NCBI RefSeq assembly: GCF_001297705.1
Contig: NZ_LIRF01000007.1
Location: 1 to 64,000 of the forward strand
Reading direction: 5' to 3'
Origin: Chryseobacterium sp. ERMR1:04
GTDB taxonomy: Bacteria > Bacteroidota > Bacteroidia > Flavobacteriales > Weeksellaceae
Length of the DNA: 64,000 nucleotides
Shown: positions 26,917-35,486 of the stretch, in pieces
How the letters are laid out: each line of letters opens with the position of its first letter
Position numbering within the stretch: the stretch's first letter is position 1
Position numbers and translations under genes: made by a program
Notes under the pieces: generated by a model
What the model was told of the DNA's origin: nothing
Database searches by the model: none
Seen by the model: the letters and a program-made list of their open reading frames with translations, nothing else

Positions 26917-27550
26917 ATACGAAGAAGTCTTCCAACAAATAAAGGAAGAGAAAATGGACTGGGATTTTGAAGATTTCCTTCAAAAAGCAGAAGGTGGAGT
27001 ATCTGAAAATAAAGAAACGCCCATCATTCCGCTTCAAACAAAAGCGAAACCTTCTTTCCCTAAATGGTTTTGGATGGCTGCAAGTGTAGCATTGGTTTTC
27101 GGTGTTGGTCTTATTTTTAATGAAAATCAGCATTCAGCGGTAAAAGATAAAGCGCAGCTGGTTGAAAATCAAATTAGACAGCAGAAAAAAGATTTCATTG
27201 AAGAAAACAATGATCATCAGGGGCAGGTGGCAGTAGCTATTCCTAATGATTCTATTACTGAAGCTAAAAAAGATTCAATCTTCCAAGGGACTTCAGTAGC
27301 AGAAAAAGATGTTCTGGATGATATCTTACCTAAAAAAGGAAGGCTGAAAAAAGAAAGAAGACCAAAGTTTGTTAGCAACTCTTCTAAACAAGATTCTTCA
27401 GGATACAAAAACTCGTATGTGATTGTAAACGGGAAGAGAATCGATAATGTAGAAGAAGCTATTAATGTAACTAAATATTCATTTCAAATATTTGCAAATA
27501 ACGTTAGTGAAAAATTAGCACAGCCCAAAGTGATGGACGACGATTATTAA
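26891..27550 (+). CDS. Probable membrane anti-sigma factor
   Basis: 219 aa. An acidic cytoplasmic N-terminal part (DKYEEVFQQIKEEKMDWDFE) precedes one transmembrane segment at about residues 58-75 (FWMAASVALVFGVGLIF). A lysine-rich, coiled-coil-prone part that would lie in the periplasm follows. The topology, overlap with the sigma gene and position fit a membrane anti-sigma factor that holds the sigma factor until an envelope signal arrives. It has no recognised ZAS zinc motif. Confidence 0.75.
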   Translation: MNNDKFQDKYEEVFQQIKEEKMDWDFEDFLQKAEGGVSENKETPIIPLQTKAKPSFPKWFWMAASVALVFGVGLIFNENQHSAVKDKAQLVENQIRQQKKDFIEENNDHQGQVAVAIPNDSITEAKKDSIFQGTSVAEKDVLDDILPKKGRLKKERRPKFVSNSSKQDSSGYKNSYVIVNGKRIDNVEEAINVTKYSFQIFANNVSEKLAQPKVMDDDY

Positions 27551-27619
27551 CTAAAAAAAACAAAAGATTTATGAACCTGATCAGGCATTAATCACCTCAG
27601 AAAAAATAAAAATTGACTC

Positions 27620-28900
27620 ATGAAAAAAATATTGATAATATTCGCATTTGCTTTTTCCCACTTCTATAATGTGTATGGGCAAGGAGACAAATTTGATAAA
27701 CTTTTTGAAAAATATCAGGAAGTAGAGGGAGTAACTTCTATTAAGATTGCAAAACCCATGTTTGGGATGCTGAGTAGTCTTAATATTGATGATGCTCAGC
27801 TGGATCAGATCAAACCATTATTGGCAAAAATCAATGGATTGAAAGTTTTGATCACAGAAAATCCGGAAAAAGCCAATAGCCCGGAAGGTAAAAAGGTTCA
27901 GGGGAATCTGATGCAATTAAGCAAAGACATTTCTTCGTATCTAAAAACGTTGAAGTATAATGAAATAATGTCTATCAATAATTCCGGTGCGAAAATAAAG
28001 TTCCTTTCCTCAGAAGCTAAAGATGGAATTTTGGACGACTTGCTGTTAAGTATCAACAGTGACAGTGGAGAAAATATTCTGGTGATGCTGGATGGTAAAC
28101 TTTCGATGGATGATGTGAGTAAGATCATTAATTCAAGCGAAACAAAATTAAATCCAGTTAATAATACAAGAAGCAGCCTGACATCGGAGAATAATCCATC
28201 TTATTTAAATGGTGAGGCAAGAAATGTGGGCGAGTTTTCAGGAATTCACGTCAGCACAGGAGTGAATGTGGTATACAAACAGGAGAGTCCTACCAATATT
28301 AAAGTAATTGCGGATGCAGACAAACTTCAATATGTGATTACTAAGGTTGAAAACGGAATTCTGAAGGTATATATTGATAATAAAGGAGTGAGAAACTTAA
28401 GATTCAAGAATTTAAGTGTGAATGTTTCTTCCCCAAGAATGAACAGTATTAAAACCTCTTCCGGTGCCAATTTCTCAACGGTAAACACGGTTAAAGAAAA
28501 TAATCTTACAATTGATGCTTCTTCAGGGTCCATCGTTAAAGGGAAGTTTAATATATCTAATACAACGAATGTTGAGGCAACTTCCGGTTCCAGTGTTAAA
28601 GCAGAGGTTGATTCTAAAGATTTTGTATTAAAAGCTTCAAGTGGTTCTGATACCAGTTTTGAAGGACAGGTAACAGCGGCGGTATTTGATATCAGCAGTG
28701 GAGCACTTTGTAAAGCAGAGAATCTAAAATCAAGTATTGTTGAGGCGGAATCTACATCTGGGGCAAGTCTTTCTGTAAATGTTAGCAATACATTAAAGGT
28801 GAGAGCATCTTCCGGAGGTCTGGTAAAATATAAAGGAAATCCTGAGATTACTTCAAATATCAGTAAAAATTCGGGCGGAACATTAAAACCGATCAACTAA
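27620..28900 (+). CDS. Secreted DUF4252 + DUF2807 (GIN) protein
   Basis: 426 aa with a signal peptide ending near YNVYGQ. Residues about 22-170 (FDKLFEKYQEVEGVTSIKIA) fit DUF4252. Residues about 200-420 (FSGIHVSTGVNVVYKQ, then repeats such as LTIDASSGSIVKG and VEATSGSSVKAEV) fit the GIN/DUF2807 beta-helix, sometimes called a head domain of putative autotransporter adhesins. It lies 69 bp after the anti-sigma gene. The combination suggests an envelope protein under the control of the adjacent sigma factor. Confidence 0.85.
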   Translation: MKKILIIFAFAFSHFYNVYGQGDKFDKLFEKYQEVEGVTSIKIAKPMFGMLSSLNIDDAQLDQIKPLLAKINGLKVLITENPEKANSPEGKKVQGNLMQLSKDISSYLKTLKYNEIMSINNSGAKIKFLSSEAKDGILDDLLLSINSDSGENILVMLDGKLSMDDVSKIINSSETKLNPVNNTRSSLTSENNPSYLNGEARNVGEFSGIHVSTGVNVVYKQESPTNIKVIADADKLQYVITKVENGILKVYIDNKGVRNLRFKNLSVNVSSPRMNSIKTSSGANFSTVNTVKENNLTIDASSGSIVKGKFNISNTTNVEATSGSSVKAEVDSKDFVLKASSGSDTSFEGQVTAAVFDISSGALCKAENLKSSIVEAESTSGASLSVNVSNTLKVRASSGGLVKYKGNPEITSNISKNSGGTLKPIN

Positions 28901-28912
28901 AAATCAATTGCC

Positions 28913-29416
28913 ATGAAAACTTTAAAAAATGTCTTTCTAATAGCCTGCGCAATGTTCCTGTTGCAATCATGTGTAGTGTCTCACAGACCTAATATGGATT
29001 TTTTCAGCAATTCAGATTATGATTTTAAAGGAGCAAGGTTTGAAAGTGTCAACGTGCCGATGTTTTTAGCAAAACCTTTTATTAAGAAGGCTTTGAAAGA
29101 AAAAGGGGAGGATGAAGAATTGTTGAACTTGGTTAATAAAGTTTCTAAAATTAAAGTGTTGACGGTGGAAAATGGTGATCCCGCGATGTTGAAAGATTAT
29201 GCCACTTATTTAAATAAAAATAATTACGAAGATTGGGCAAGCATAAAACACGACGGAGATAATGTAAATATTCGTGTAAAACAAAACGGAGAGATGATCA
29301 AAAATATGTTGATTACCGTAAACTCCGATAAAGAATTGGTTTTTGTAGATGTAAGAGGAAGCTTTACGGCAGATGATATTGCAAAAATGATCAGTTCTGC
29401 AACTGATAAAAAATAA
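28913..29416 (+). CDS. DUF4252 lipoprotein
   Basis: 167 aa. The lipobox LLQSC gives Cys20 as the lipidation site. The remainder (KAL KEKGEDEELLNLVNKVSKI region, then LVFVDVRGSFTADDIAKMIS) resembles the DUF4252 part of the preceding gene, so the two are related. It starts 12 bp after that gene and ends the operon at a strong terminator. The function is unknown. Confidence 0.87.
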   Translation: MKTLKNVFLIACAMFLLQSCVVSHRPNMDFFSNSDYDFKGARFESVNVPMFLAKPFIKKALKEKGEDEELLNLVNKVSKIKVLTVENGDPAMLKDYATYLNKNNYEDWASIKHDGDNVNIRVKQNGEMIKNMLITVNSDKELVFVDVRGSFTADDIAKMISSATDKK

Positions 29417-29452
29417 TTAAACCCTTCATATACTCAATTATTTTGTACAAGT

Positions 29453-29482
29453 AAGCCGTTCCTCATAAGAACGGCTTTTTTA
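29453..29482 (+). terminator. Terminator of the sigma/DUF4252 operon
   Basis: GCCGTTC and GAACGGC form a perfect 7 bp stem with a CTCATAA loop, followed by T6. Confidence 0.88.
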
Positions 29483-29597
29483 TAGGGAGGATATTTAATA
29501 TTTGAATTTATTTAATTGAAATGAATTATATTTTTAGTTATATATTAAATTAAGATTAAAATAATTATATGAAATATGTTTTTATGTATTTCTGAAG

Positions 29598-29723
29598 TAT
29601 TTTTGCAGAGAAATAAACAGTTGTAATAACAATTGCCCCTTTCATCCTAGTTAGAATAAGTTAACCCTTATATATTCAAGTTATTTTGTACAAGAAAGAC
29701 CGTTCCTCATAAGATCGGTTTTT
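29598..29723 (+). ncRNA. Candidate small RNA between promoter box and second terminator
   Basis: A TATTTTTGC box (29598-29606) is followed about 7 bp later by sequence with a small hairpin (CAGTTGTAATAACAATTG near 29619). It ends at a hairpin plus T5 at 29703-29723. The span of about 110 nt has no ORF of note. It may be a small RNA or the remains of a gene deleted between promoter and terminator. Confidence 0.35.
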
Positions 29724-29826
29724 CGATTTAAGGTATTGGCTGTTATTTCCGGTTTATAATGTTCATAGGTTCATCTATTAAGTAGTACTCGTTAATTATC
29801 CGTCATTATTTTTATAACTTTCAAGC

Positions 29827-30327
29827 ATGAAATTTATAGTTTTAAATGAAGAGGAAATGTCAACCTTGAAAATGATGTCAAGCCACCATCCCAATTCATT
29901 CGTTCGGAACCGTGCCCAAGATTTGATAATGAATCATAATGGTATTAGAGCAAAGCAAATTTCGGATGTTTTCTTAGTGCAGATCAGAGCTGTTTATTCA
30001 TGGATTAGATCGTATGAAGATAAAGGATTTATAGGACTTTATACGAAAAAGGGACAAGGAAGGATAGGTGTTTTTTCTTCATTTTCTTCAGAAGAACAAA
30101 AATGTATTTTGGATAAAATAGATCAGGGAGATTCTGTGAAAGAAACGACCTGTTTTATCAATGAAAATCTTTCAGAACGTGTTACTGAAAGAATGCTTAA
30201 AGTCTTTCTAAAAAAAAGGTTATGTCTGGAAAAGAATACGATGTTGGCTCAAACCTCTTCAAAATCAAGAGGAATATCTGTTGAAAGCAGAGCAATTGAA
30301 GAGTTTAATGAGCTTAGCGAAAGATGA
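29827..30327 (+). CDS. IS630-family transposase, N-terminal part (frame 1)
   Basis: 166 aa. Residues about 25-120 are a winged helix-turn-helix DNA-binding region (IRAKQISDVFLVQIRAVYSWI; GLYTKKGQGR is the IS630 linker). The catalytic residues are not in this frame. After the A8 run at 30210-30217 the frame encodes unrelated sequence and stops at 30327. Reading the DNA with one A fewer continues smoothly into the catalytic half as KKGYVWKRIRCWLK, so the functional product would be one protein of about 330 aa. Confidence 0.8.
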   Translation: MKFIVLNEEEMSTLKMMSSHHPNSFVRNRAQDLIMNHNGIRAKQISDVFLVQIRAVYSWIRSYEDKGFIGLYTKKGQGRIGVFSSFSSEEQKCILDKIDQGDSVKETTCFINENLSERVTERMLKVFLKKRLCLEKNTMLAQTSSKSRGISVESRAIEEFNELSER

Positions 30328-30826
30328 TTATTTGGATTTATACTTTGCTGATGAGAGCGGATTTTCTTTAACACCTTCCATTTCTTACCATTGGCAACAA
30401 AAAAATGAAAATGTGAAAATCGTACTTAGGCACAGTAAAAGAATCAATGTTTTTGGGATTATGTCGAAGAAGAATGATCTTTTCCAGTGTCATCATATGG
30501 GAAAAATAACTTCTGATTTTGTGATTCGGGCAATTGATGAATTTTCAAACATCATCAAAAAGAAGACTGTTATTTGTTTAGATAATGCACGGATACATCA
30601 TTCTAAGGAATTCCAAACTCAAATTTCAAAATGGAAGAAGTTAGATATTGAAATTTTTTATCTTCAAAAATATAGTCCATATCTTAATTTTATTGAGATT
30701 CTTTGGAGGAAAATAAAGTATGAATGGCTTCGTGCAAAGGATTATCTCTCTTGGGAATCTCTTGAAAAAGCGTTGGAGAATATCTTTTCAGGATTTGGAA
30801 ATATTTATAACATAATTTTCAAATGA
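30281..30826 (+). CDS. IS630-family transposase, catalytic part (frame 2)
   Basis: 181 aa as an open frame, but the family sequence begins upstream, near the A8 run. The DDE triad is visible: FADESGF (first Asp), CLDNARIHHS (second Asp) and SPYLNFIEILWRKIK (Glu). All three look intact. The ATG at 30281 is unlikely to be a true start; expression would need slippage at the A8 run, as in other IS630 elements, or the frame has been broken by an extra A. Confidence 0.8.
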   Translation: MKAEQLKSLMSLAKDDYLDLYFADESGFSLTPSISYHWQQKNENVKIVLRHSKRINVFGIMSKKNDLFQCHHMGKITSDFVIRAIDEFSNIIKKKTVICLDNARIHHSKEFQTQISKWKKLDIEIFYLQKYSPYLNFIEILWRKIKYEWLRAKDYLSWESLEKALENIFSGFGNIYNIIFK

Positions 30827-30862
30827 AAAATGATCAATAATTAACAGTTGGTACTTAACATA

Positions 30863-31429
30863 AGTTATGCAAAACATAAATATAGTCTATGTAGTAAAAA
30901 AACATAAATTATTAACAGATTTAACAAAAATTAAATATAGATTAAATCTGAAACATAAAATATTCAATAAATATATTTTTTTTTATTTTTGCAGTATAAC
31001 AAATGTCGAAACAAAATAATTTTATAATGAATTCTGAAGTTCGGTTAAAATATCCTCCAATCTTTTTGTATTTTAATAATTTCCTAAATTGATTATTAAA
31101 AATAAATAATATTAACCGCTCATCCAAATTATTGATAATTTATTATTAATACTAAATCCATTTTAATTTTTTGATAGAACAAGATTGAAATAAAATTATA
31201 ATTTTTTTTGATTCGCCTTCTAATACTGTTTAATAATATTTTACGAGCAATAATAGTTTTAGCAGGTAGGGATTGATAATGATTGTAGTATATTATATGT
31301 TATCAAAGATTAAAGTGTGAAAGTATATATAAGGCTTGCTTTTGAATTTCAATAACATAAATGGGCATTAACATAATTATATAATGAAAAAAAATTACCT
31401 TCCTGTTTTTTAGTATAATAGGAGTTTCT
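30863..31429 (+). other. AT-rich spacer upstream of the Fn3 adhesin
   Basis: About 560 bp of very AT-rich DNA between the IS and the adhesin. It has a TATTTTTGC promoter-like box at 30984-30992 and a 29-codon plus-strand ORF at 31003-31091 soon after it, which has no recognisable features. A possible ATG for the adhesin lies at 31384. Otherwise I see nothing. Confidence 0.5.
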
Positions 31430-31432
31430 GTG
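31384..31432 (+). pseudogene. Out-of-frame signal-peptide start of the Fn3 gene (A8 run)
   Basis: ATG at 31384 followed by A8 reads MKKNYLPVF and stops at 31413. With seven A's it would read MKKITFLFFSIIGVSVMGN and join the long frame. The change is one base in a homopolymer. Confidence 0.7.
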
Positions 31433-33778
31433 ATGGGAAATCCCCAGTCTGTTCAAAAGGCTTTTGATCCATCTAAAGCTAATGAAAATCTTCTTATTAG
31501 AAATGTTTTTCTATCTAAGAGTATTTCTGATCTGGATCCTGCATATTTCTTTGAAGGATGTGCTTTTCCAGAAAATATAAAAAGCATAAACATTACCATA
31601 AATTCGGCTAAAGTAAATTGGTCATTGGTAGGAACGGCTGAGAATTATTTGGTTCGTTATCGAAAAATAGGTGAACCAAGCTGGCAAGCAGTTTCTTCCA
31701 GTTCGAATGAGGTAAGCTTATCAGGATTAAATGCTTCTGCTAACTATGAAGTTCAGGTAGCCTCAAGATGTGATGGAAAAATTGGAGAGTTTTCAAATTC
31801 TGAAAAATTTAGAACTCTAGATACTGTATGTGAAGCACCAGGAAACATAAGAATGTCTGAAGTTGGTTCGAACTATGCCCATATAAATTGGAATGCATTA
31901 CCAGGAAGAAATGGTTATTCGGTGAGTTATAAGCAAATAAATCAGCTAGATAGCGAATGGAAAGAAATAAAGATTTGGTATGGCGGATTGGGTAGTACAC
32001 TTGGTCAGTTGTCTGATTTAAAGTCTAATACTGAATATGTAATAAAAGTAGCTTCCATTTGTGACTACCATAAAGGGGAGTTTTCTAATTCAATCAATTT
32101 CAAGACTCAACCTGCACCAGCTTGTGAAACGGTAAAAGGTATCGGTACTTCGAATATTACAATGGATGCTGCAAGAGTAAACTGGACATCTGTAGGAACA
32201 GTTGGTAGTTATGCGCTTCGTTACAGAAAAGTAGGGGCATCAAATTGGCAACCACAATATGCATATACAAATTCTAGAAATTTATATGGTTTAAGCGCTA
32301 ATACTGACTATGAAGTTCAAATAGCATCAATATGTAGCGGAAGTATTGGTGAATATTCAGCTTCAATAAACTTTAAAACACAATCTACCCCGGCTTGTGA
32401 AGCAGCAACAGGTATCAGTACTTCGAATATTACAATGGATGCTGCAAGAGTAAACTGGACATCTGTAGGAACAGTTGGTAGTTATGCGCTTCGTTACAGA
32501 AAAGTAGGGGCATCAAATTGGCAACCACAATATGCATATACAAATTCTAGAAATTTATATGGTTTAAGCGCTAATACTGACTATGAAGTTCAAATAGCAT
32601 CAATATGTAGCGGAAATATTGGTGAATATTCAGCTTCAGTAAACTTTAAGACTCAAGCGGCTGGAGTATGTGAGGCACCGACAGAATTAAATATAGTAAA
32701 TATTACGACGAATGCCGTAAGATTAACTTTTTCTTCTATATCTACAGTTCAATACGTTGCAGTAGGTTATAGAAAAGTAGGAACATCAAATTGGCAAGAA
32801 GAGACTTCGTATTCTACTACTGGAAAGTATCTGTCCAATTTAACTCCTAATATAGATTATGAAGTTCAGGTGGCTTCTGTATGTAACGGGATTAGAGGAG
32901 CGTTTTCAGCTTCTGTAAATTTCAAAACTAATTCACCAGCGGCTGCATGTGCTGTACCTTCGAGATTAAGAGTGAATACTGTTGCAATGAATACAGCTTT
33001 AATAGCTTGGGATAATGTAAATGGCGTGACTAGTTATACTGTTAGATATAGAACAGTAGTGGCAGGATTTATATCCAATTGGTCTTCTGTGACAGCGTAT
33101 ACAAATACGGCTAACTTATCAGGCCTATCTGCGGATAAAAATTATGAAGTTCAGGTTTCTACAATTTGCGGATCTTCTTTTACAGATTATTCAGCTTCTG
33201 TAAGTTTTAAAACACTTCAAGGAGGAGGAACTGGAGCTTGTGATGCTCCTAACGGAATTCAAGCTAGTAATATTACTACGAATACAGCTGGTATAAGCTG
33301 GGCGGCTGTAAGTGCGGCTACAGGTGGATATGTTATTTTTTACAAACCGACCACTCAAAGTACTTGGAAAGAAATTTTGTCTTCTACTAATAGTGTAGCA
33401 TTACCTATACTGGCTTCAGGTATTAATTACCAAGTTAAGGTAGCGTCTGTATGCAATAGTTTAGGTAAATTTTCTGAACCAATAACTTTCAAAACTTTCA
33501 AAACTTTAGATAACTCAGTAACATCTAATGTACAAAATGCTGTTGCGAGCTCTACTGAAGCTATTAAGTTATACCCTAATCCGGTAGTAGATGTATTAAA
33601 TGTAAGTAACATTTCTGGAAATGCGACTTATAAAATCTATAATGCATCGGGTACGTTGTTAAGCTCAGGAAATATTAATGATAAAAAAATTAATGTTTCT
33701 CAATTAGCACAAGGAAATTATATTATTATGATTGAGCAAGGAAAAGATATTTTCAGATCTCAGTTTATCAAAAGATAA
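31433..33778 (+). CDS. T9SS surface protein with seven Fn3 repeats
   Basis: 781 aa from the in-frame ATG. Seven fibronectin type III-like domains of about 90 aa each begin with a Cys (CEAP, CETV, CEAA, CAVP, CDAP) and contain VAS(I/V)C near their ends, suggesting a disulfide per domain. Repeats 3 and 4 are almost identical in DNA. The last 75 residues (KLYPNPVVDVLNVSNISG; GNYIIMIEQG) are a type A T9SS sorting domain, so the protein is exported by T9SS to the surface. In-frame codons upstream encode KKITFLFFSIIGVSVMGN, a good signal peptide, but the ATG at 31384 is out of frame by one base because of an A8 run (31387-31394). As written, the signal peptide is lost. Confidence 0.9.
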   Translation: MGNPQSVQKAFDPSKANENLLIRNVFLSKSISDLDPAYFFEGCAFPENIKSINITINSAKVNWSLVGTAENYLVRYRKIGEPSWQAVSSSSNEVSLSGLNASANYEVQVASRCDGKIGEFSNSEKFRTLDTVCEAPGNIRMSEVGSNYAHINWNALPGRNGYSVSYKQINQLDSEWKEIKIWYGGLGSTLGQLSDLKSNTEYVIKVASICDYHKGEFSNSINFKTQPAPACETVKGIGTSNITMDAARVNWTSVGTVGSYALRYRKVGASNWQPQYAYTNSRNLYGLSANTDYEVQIASICSGSIGEYSASINFKTQSTPACEAATGISTSNITMDAARVNWTSVGTVGSYALRYRKVGASNWQPQYAYTNSRNLYGLSANTDYEVQIASICSGNIGEYSASVNFKTQAAGVCEAPTELNIVNITTNAVRLTFSSISTVQYVAVGYRKVGTSNWQEETSYSTTGKYLSNLTPNIDYEVQVASVCNGIRGAFSASVNFKTNSPAAACAVPSRLRVNTVAMNTALIAWDNVNGVTSYTVRYRTVVAGFISNWSSVTAYTNTANLSGLSADKNYEVQVSTICGSSFTDYSASVSFKTLQGGGTGACDAPNGIQASNITTNTAGISWAAVSAATGGYVIFYKPTTQSTWKEILSSTNSVALPILASGINYQVKVASVCNSLGKFSEPITFKTFKTLDNSVTSNVQNAVASSTEAIKLYPNPVVDVLNVSNISGNATYKIYNASGTLLSSGNINDKKINVSQLAQGNYIIMIEQGKDIFRSQFIKR
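32147..32612 (+). repeat. 270 bp tandem repeat within the Fn3 gene
   Basis: The stretch 32147-32342 recurs at 32417-32612, apparently base for base, with a period of 270 bp (90 codons). The bases in between differ slightly. The repeat copies one Fn3 domain. It indicates recent duplication or gene conversion and a site where domain number can change by recombination. Confidence 0.9.
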
Positions 33779-33806
33779 TAGCACTTATTTATTTTTTTTA
33801 TAATGC

Positions 33807-33834
33807 GGCCCTCAGATTTTTCTGAGGGCTTTTT
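33807..33834 (+). terminator. Terminator after Fn3 gene
   Basis: GCCCTCAGA and TCTGAGGGC form a 9 bp stem with a TTTT-like loop, followed by T6. Confidence 0.88.
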
Positions 33835-33907
33835 TCGATTTAAGTTATTGATTATTAATTTTTATTTAAACTATTGAAAAGGATTTTCATATCTCGTTGA
33901 AATAGCC

Positions 33908-33916
33908 TAATTTTGC
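33908..33916 (+). promoter_or_regulatory. Promoter box of guaB
   Basis: TAATTTTGC fits TAnnTTTG and lies 13 bp before the ATG at 33930, so the transcript leader would be very short. The -33 element is not clear. Confidence 0.6.
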
Positions 33917-33929
33917 AAAGAAAGTAAAG

Positions 33930-35390
33930 ATGTCTATTCATAACAAAATTGTAGAGGCAGCCATCACTTTCGATGACGTTCTTCTAGTCCCTTCTTATTC
34001 AGAAGTTTTACCTAACCAGGTTTCATTAAAATCAAGACTTACCGACAAAATCACGCTGAATGTTCCGATAGTATCTGCCGCAATGGACACAGTTACTGAA
34101 GGAGATCTTGCCATTGCTTTGGCAAGAGTAGGAGGTTTAGGTTTCATTCACAAAAACATGACGATCGAAGAACAGGCTGCACAGGTTAACCGTGTAAAGC
34201 GTTCTGAAAACGGAATGATCTTTGACCCTGTGACCCTTTCAAAAGATCATACTTTGGCTGAGGCTAAAGAAACAATGGCCAGATATAAAATTTCAGGTTT
34301 ACCGGTGGTAGACGCTGATAATGTATTGATCGGAATTATCACCAACAGAGACGTAAAGTATCAGGAAAATCTTGATCTGAAGGTTGAAGAGATCATGACG
34401 AAAGAAAATCTGATCACTTCTGATAAAAATACCAACTTAGAAAAAGCAAAAGCAATTCTTCTTAAAAGTCGTGTTGAAAAACTTCCGATTGTAGATCAGG
34501 ACAATAAATTGGTTGGTTTAATTACCATCAAAGATATCGACAATCAGCTAGAATATCCAAATTCCAATAAAGACCAAAAAGGACGCCTTATCGTAGGTGC
34601 CGGAGTAGGTGTTGGAGAAGATACCATGGCTAGAATCGCTGCTTTAGTAAAAGCTGGTGTTGATATTATTGCCATTGATTCTGCACACGGGCATTCTATA
34701 GGAGTTCTGGATAAAATCAGACAAATCAGACAGGCGTATCCGGATTTGGATATCGTAGGTGGAAATATTGTAACTGCAGAAGCTGCAGAAGATTTAATTA
34801 AAGCTGGAGCAAACGTTCTTAAAGTAGGTGTTGGTCCTGGTTCTATCTGTACAACGAGAGTTGTTGCCGGAGTTGGGGTTCCTCAATTATCTGCAATTTA
34901 CAACGTGTACGAATATGCTAAATCTAAAAATGTAGCAGTAATTGCTGATGGAGGTATTAAACTTTCAGGTGATATCGTAAAAGCCATTGCAAGTGGAGCA
35001 GGAGCAGTAATGCTAGGCTCTCTTTTAGCTGGAACTGATGAGGCTCCGGGAGAAGAAATTATTTTCCAAGGTAGAAAATTTAAGTCTTACCAAGGAATGG
35101 GAAGTCTTTCTGCAATGAAGAGAGGAGGAAAAGAAAGATATTTCCAAAGTGAGGCTAAGAAATTCGTTCCGGAAGGAATTGAAGGAAGAGTACCACACAA
35201 AGGAAAATTAGAAGATGTAATTTTCCAATTAACAGGAGGCCTAAGAGCTGGTATGGGATATTGTGGAGCTAAAGATATTGAAGCTTTACAAACCGATACT
35301 AAAATGGTAATGATCACAGGAAGCGGATTGAAAGAATCTCACCCACATGATGTTATCATCACTCAGGAAGCTCCAAATTATTCTTTGTAA
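33930..35390 (+). CDS. guaB: Inosine-5'-monophosphate dehydrogenase
   Basis: 486 aa, full length for the family. The TIM barrel is interrupted at about residues 95-210 by two CBS domains ([39 protein letters not shown]). [11 protein letters not shown] contains the catalytic Cys near residue 306, and the mobile flap residues follow with YQGMGS and KGRVP-like segments. The enzyme oxidises IMP to XMP with NAD, the committed step to guanine nucleotides. It is monocistronic, with its own promoter and terminator. Confidence 0.97.
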   Translation: MSIHNKIVEAAITFDDVLLVPSYSEVLPNQVSLKSRLTDKITLNVPIVSAAMDTVTEGDLAIALARVGGLGFIHKNMTIEEQAAQVNRVKRSENGMIFDPVTLSKDHTLAEAKETMARYKISGLPVVDADNVLIGIITNRDVKYQENLDLKVEEIMTKENLITSDKNTNLEKAKAILLKSRVEKLPIVDQDNKLVGLITIKDIDNQLEYPNSNKDQKGRLIVGAGVGVGEDTMARIAALVKAGVDIIAIDSAHGHSIGVLDKIRQIRQAYPDLDIVGGNIVTAEAAEDLIKAGANVLKVGVGPGSICTTRVVAGVGVPQLSAIYNVYEYAKSKNVAVIADGGIKLSGDIVKAIASGAGAVMLGSLLAGTDEAPGEEIIFQGRKFKSYQGMGSLSAMKRGGKERYFQSEAKKFVPEGIEGRVPHKGKLEDVIFQLTGGLRAGMGYCGAKDIEALQTDTKMVMITGSGLKESHPHDVIITQEAPNYSL

Positions 35391-35412
35391 TAATAAATAA
35401 ATAAATATAATA

Positions 35413-35446
35413 AATAAGGCTATCTCAATGTTGAGGTAGCCTTATT
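35413..35446 (+). terminator. Terminator after guaB
   Basis: AATAAGGCTA and TAGCCTTATT form the outer stem, with inner CTCA/TGAG pairs, followed by a T-rich tract. Confidence 0.85.
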
Positions 35447-35486
35447 TTGTTTTTAATAAAAAAGTGTTAGATGATATTGTAAATCA

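Larger units (their letters stand above)
29418..29723. repeat. Duplicated operon tail and terminator
   Basis: The bases after the DUF4252 stop (29418-29482, including ATTTTGTACAAG and CCGTTCCTCATAAGA) recur at 29659-29723 with about 80 percent identity by eye. Both copies end in a hairpin plus T run. The 175 bp between them contain an orphan promoter-like box. The IS630-type element begins 55 bp after the second copy. Confidence 0.75.
29778..30858 (+). mobile_element. IS630-type insertion sequence
   Basis: 1081 bp with terminal inverted repeats of about 30 bp: TTAAGTAGTACTCGTTAATT at the left end and, reverse-complemented, TTAAGTACCAACTGTTAATT at the right (22 of 30 match by eye over the full repeat). 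It holds a split IS630-type transposase in the plus direction. IS630 elements use TA targets. A TA precedes the left end, but the right flank reads CATA, so the expected TA duplication is not clean. Confidence 0.85.

Noticed and set aside
28327..28896. 189-codon minus-strand frame opposite the DUF2807 region
   Set aside because: The sense strand has a signal peptide, family blocks and operon context; the antisense frame arises from repeated Ser/Thr codons.
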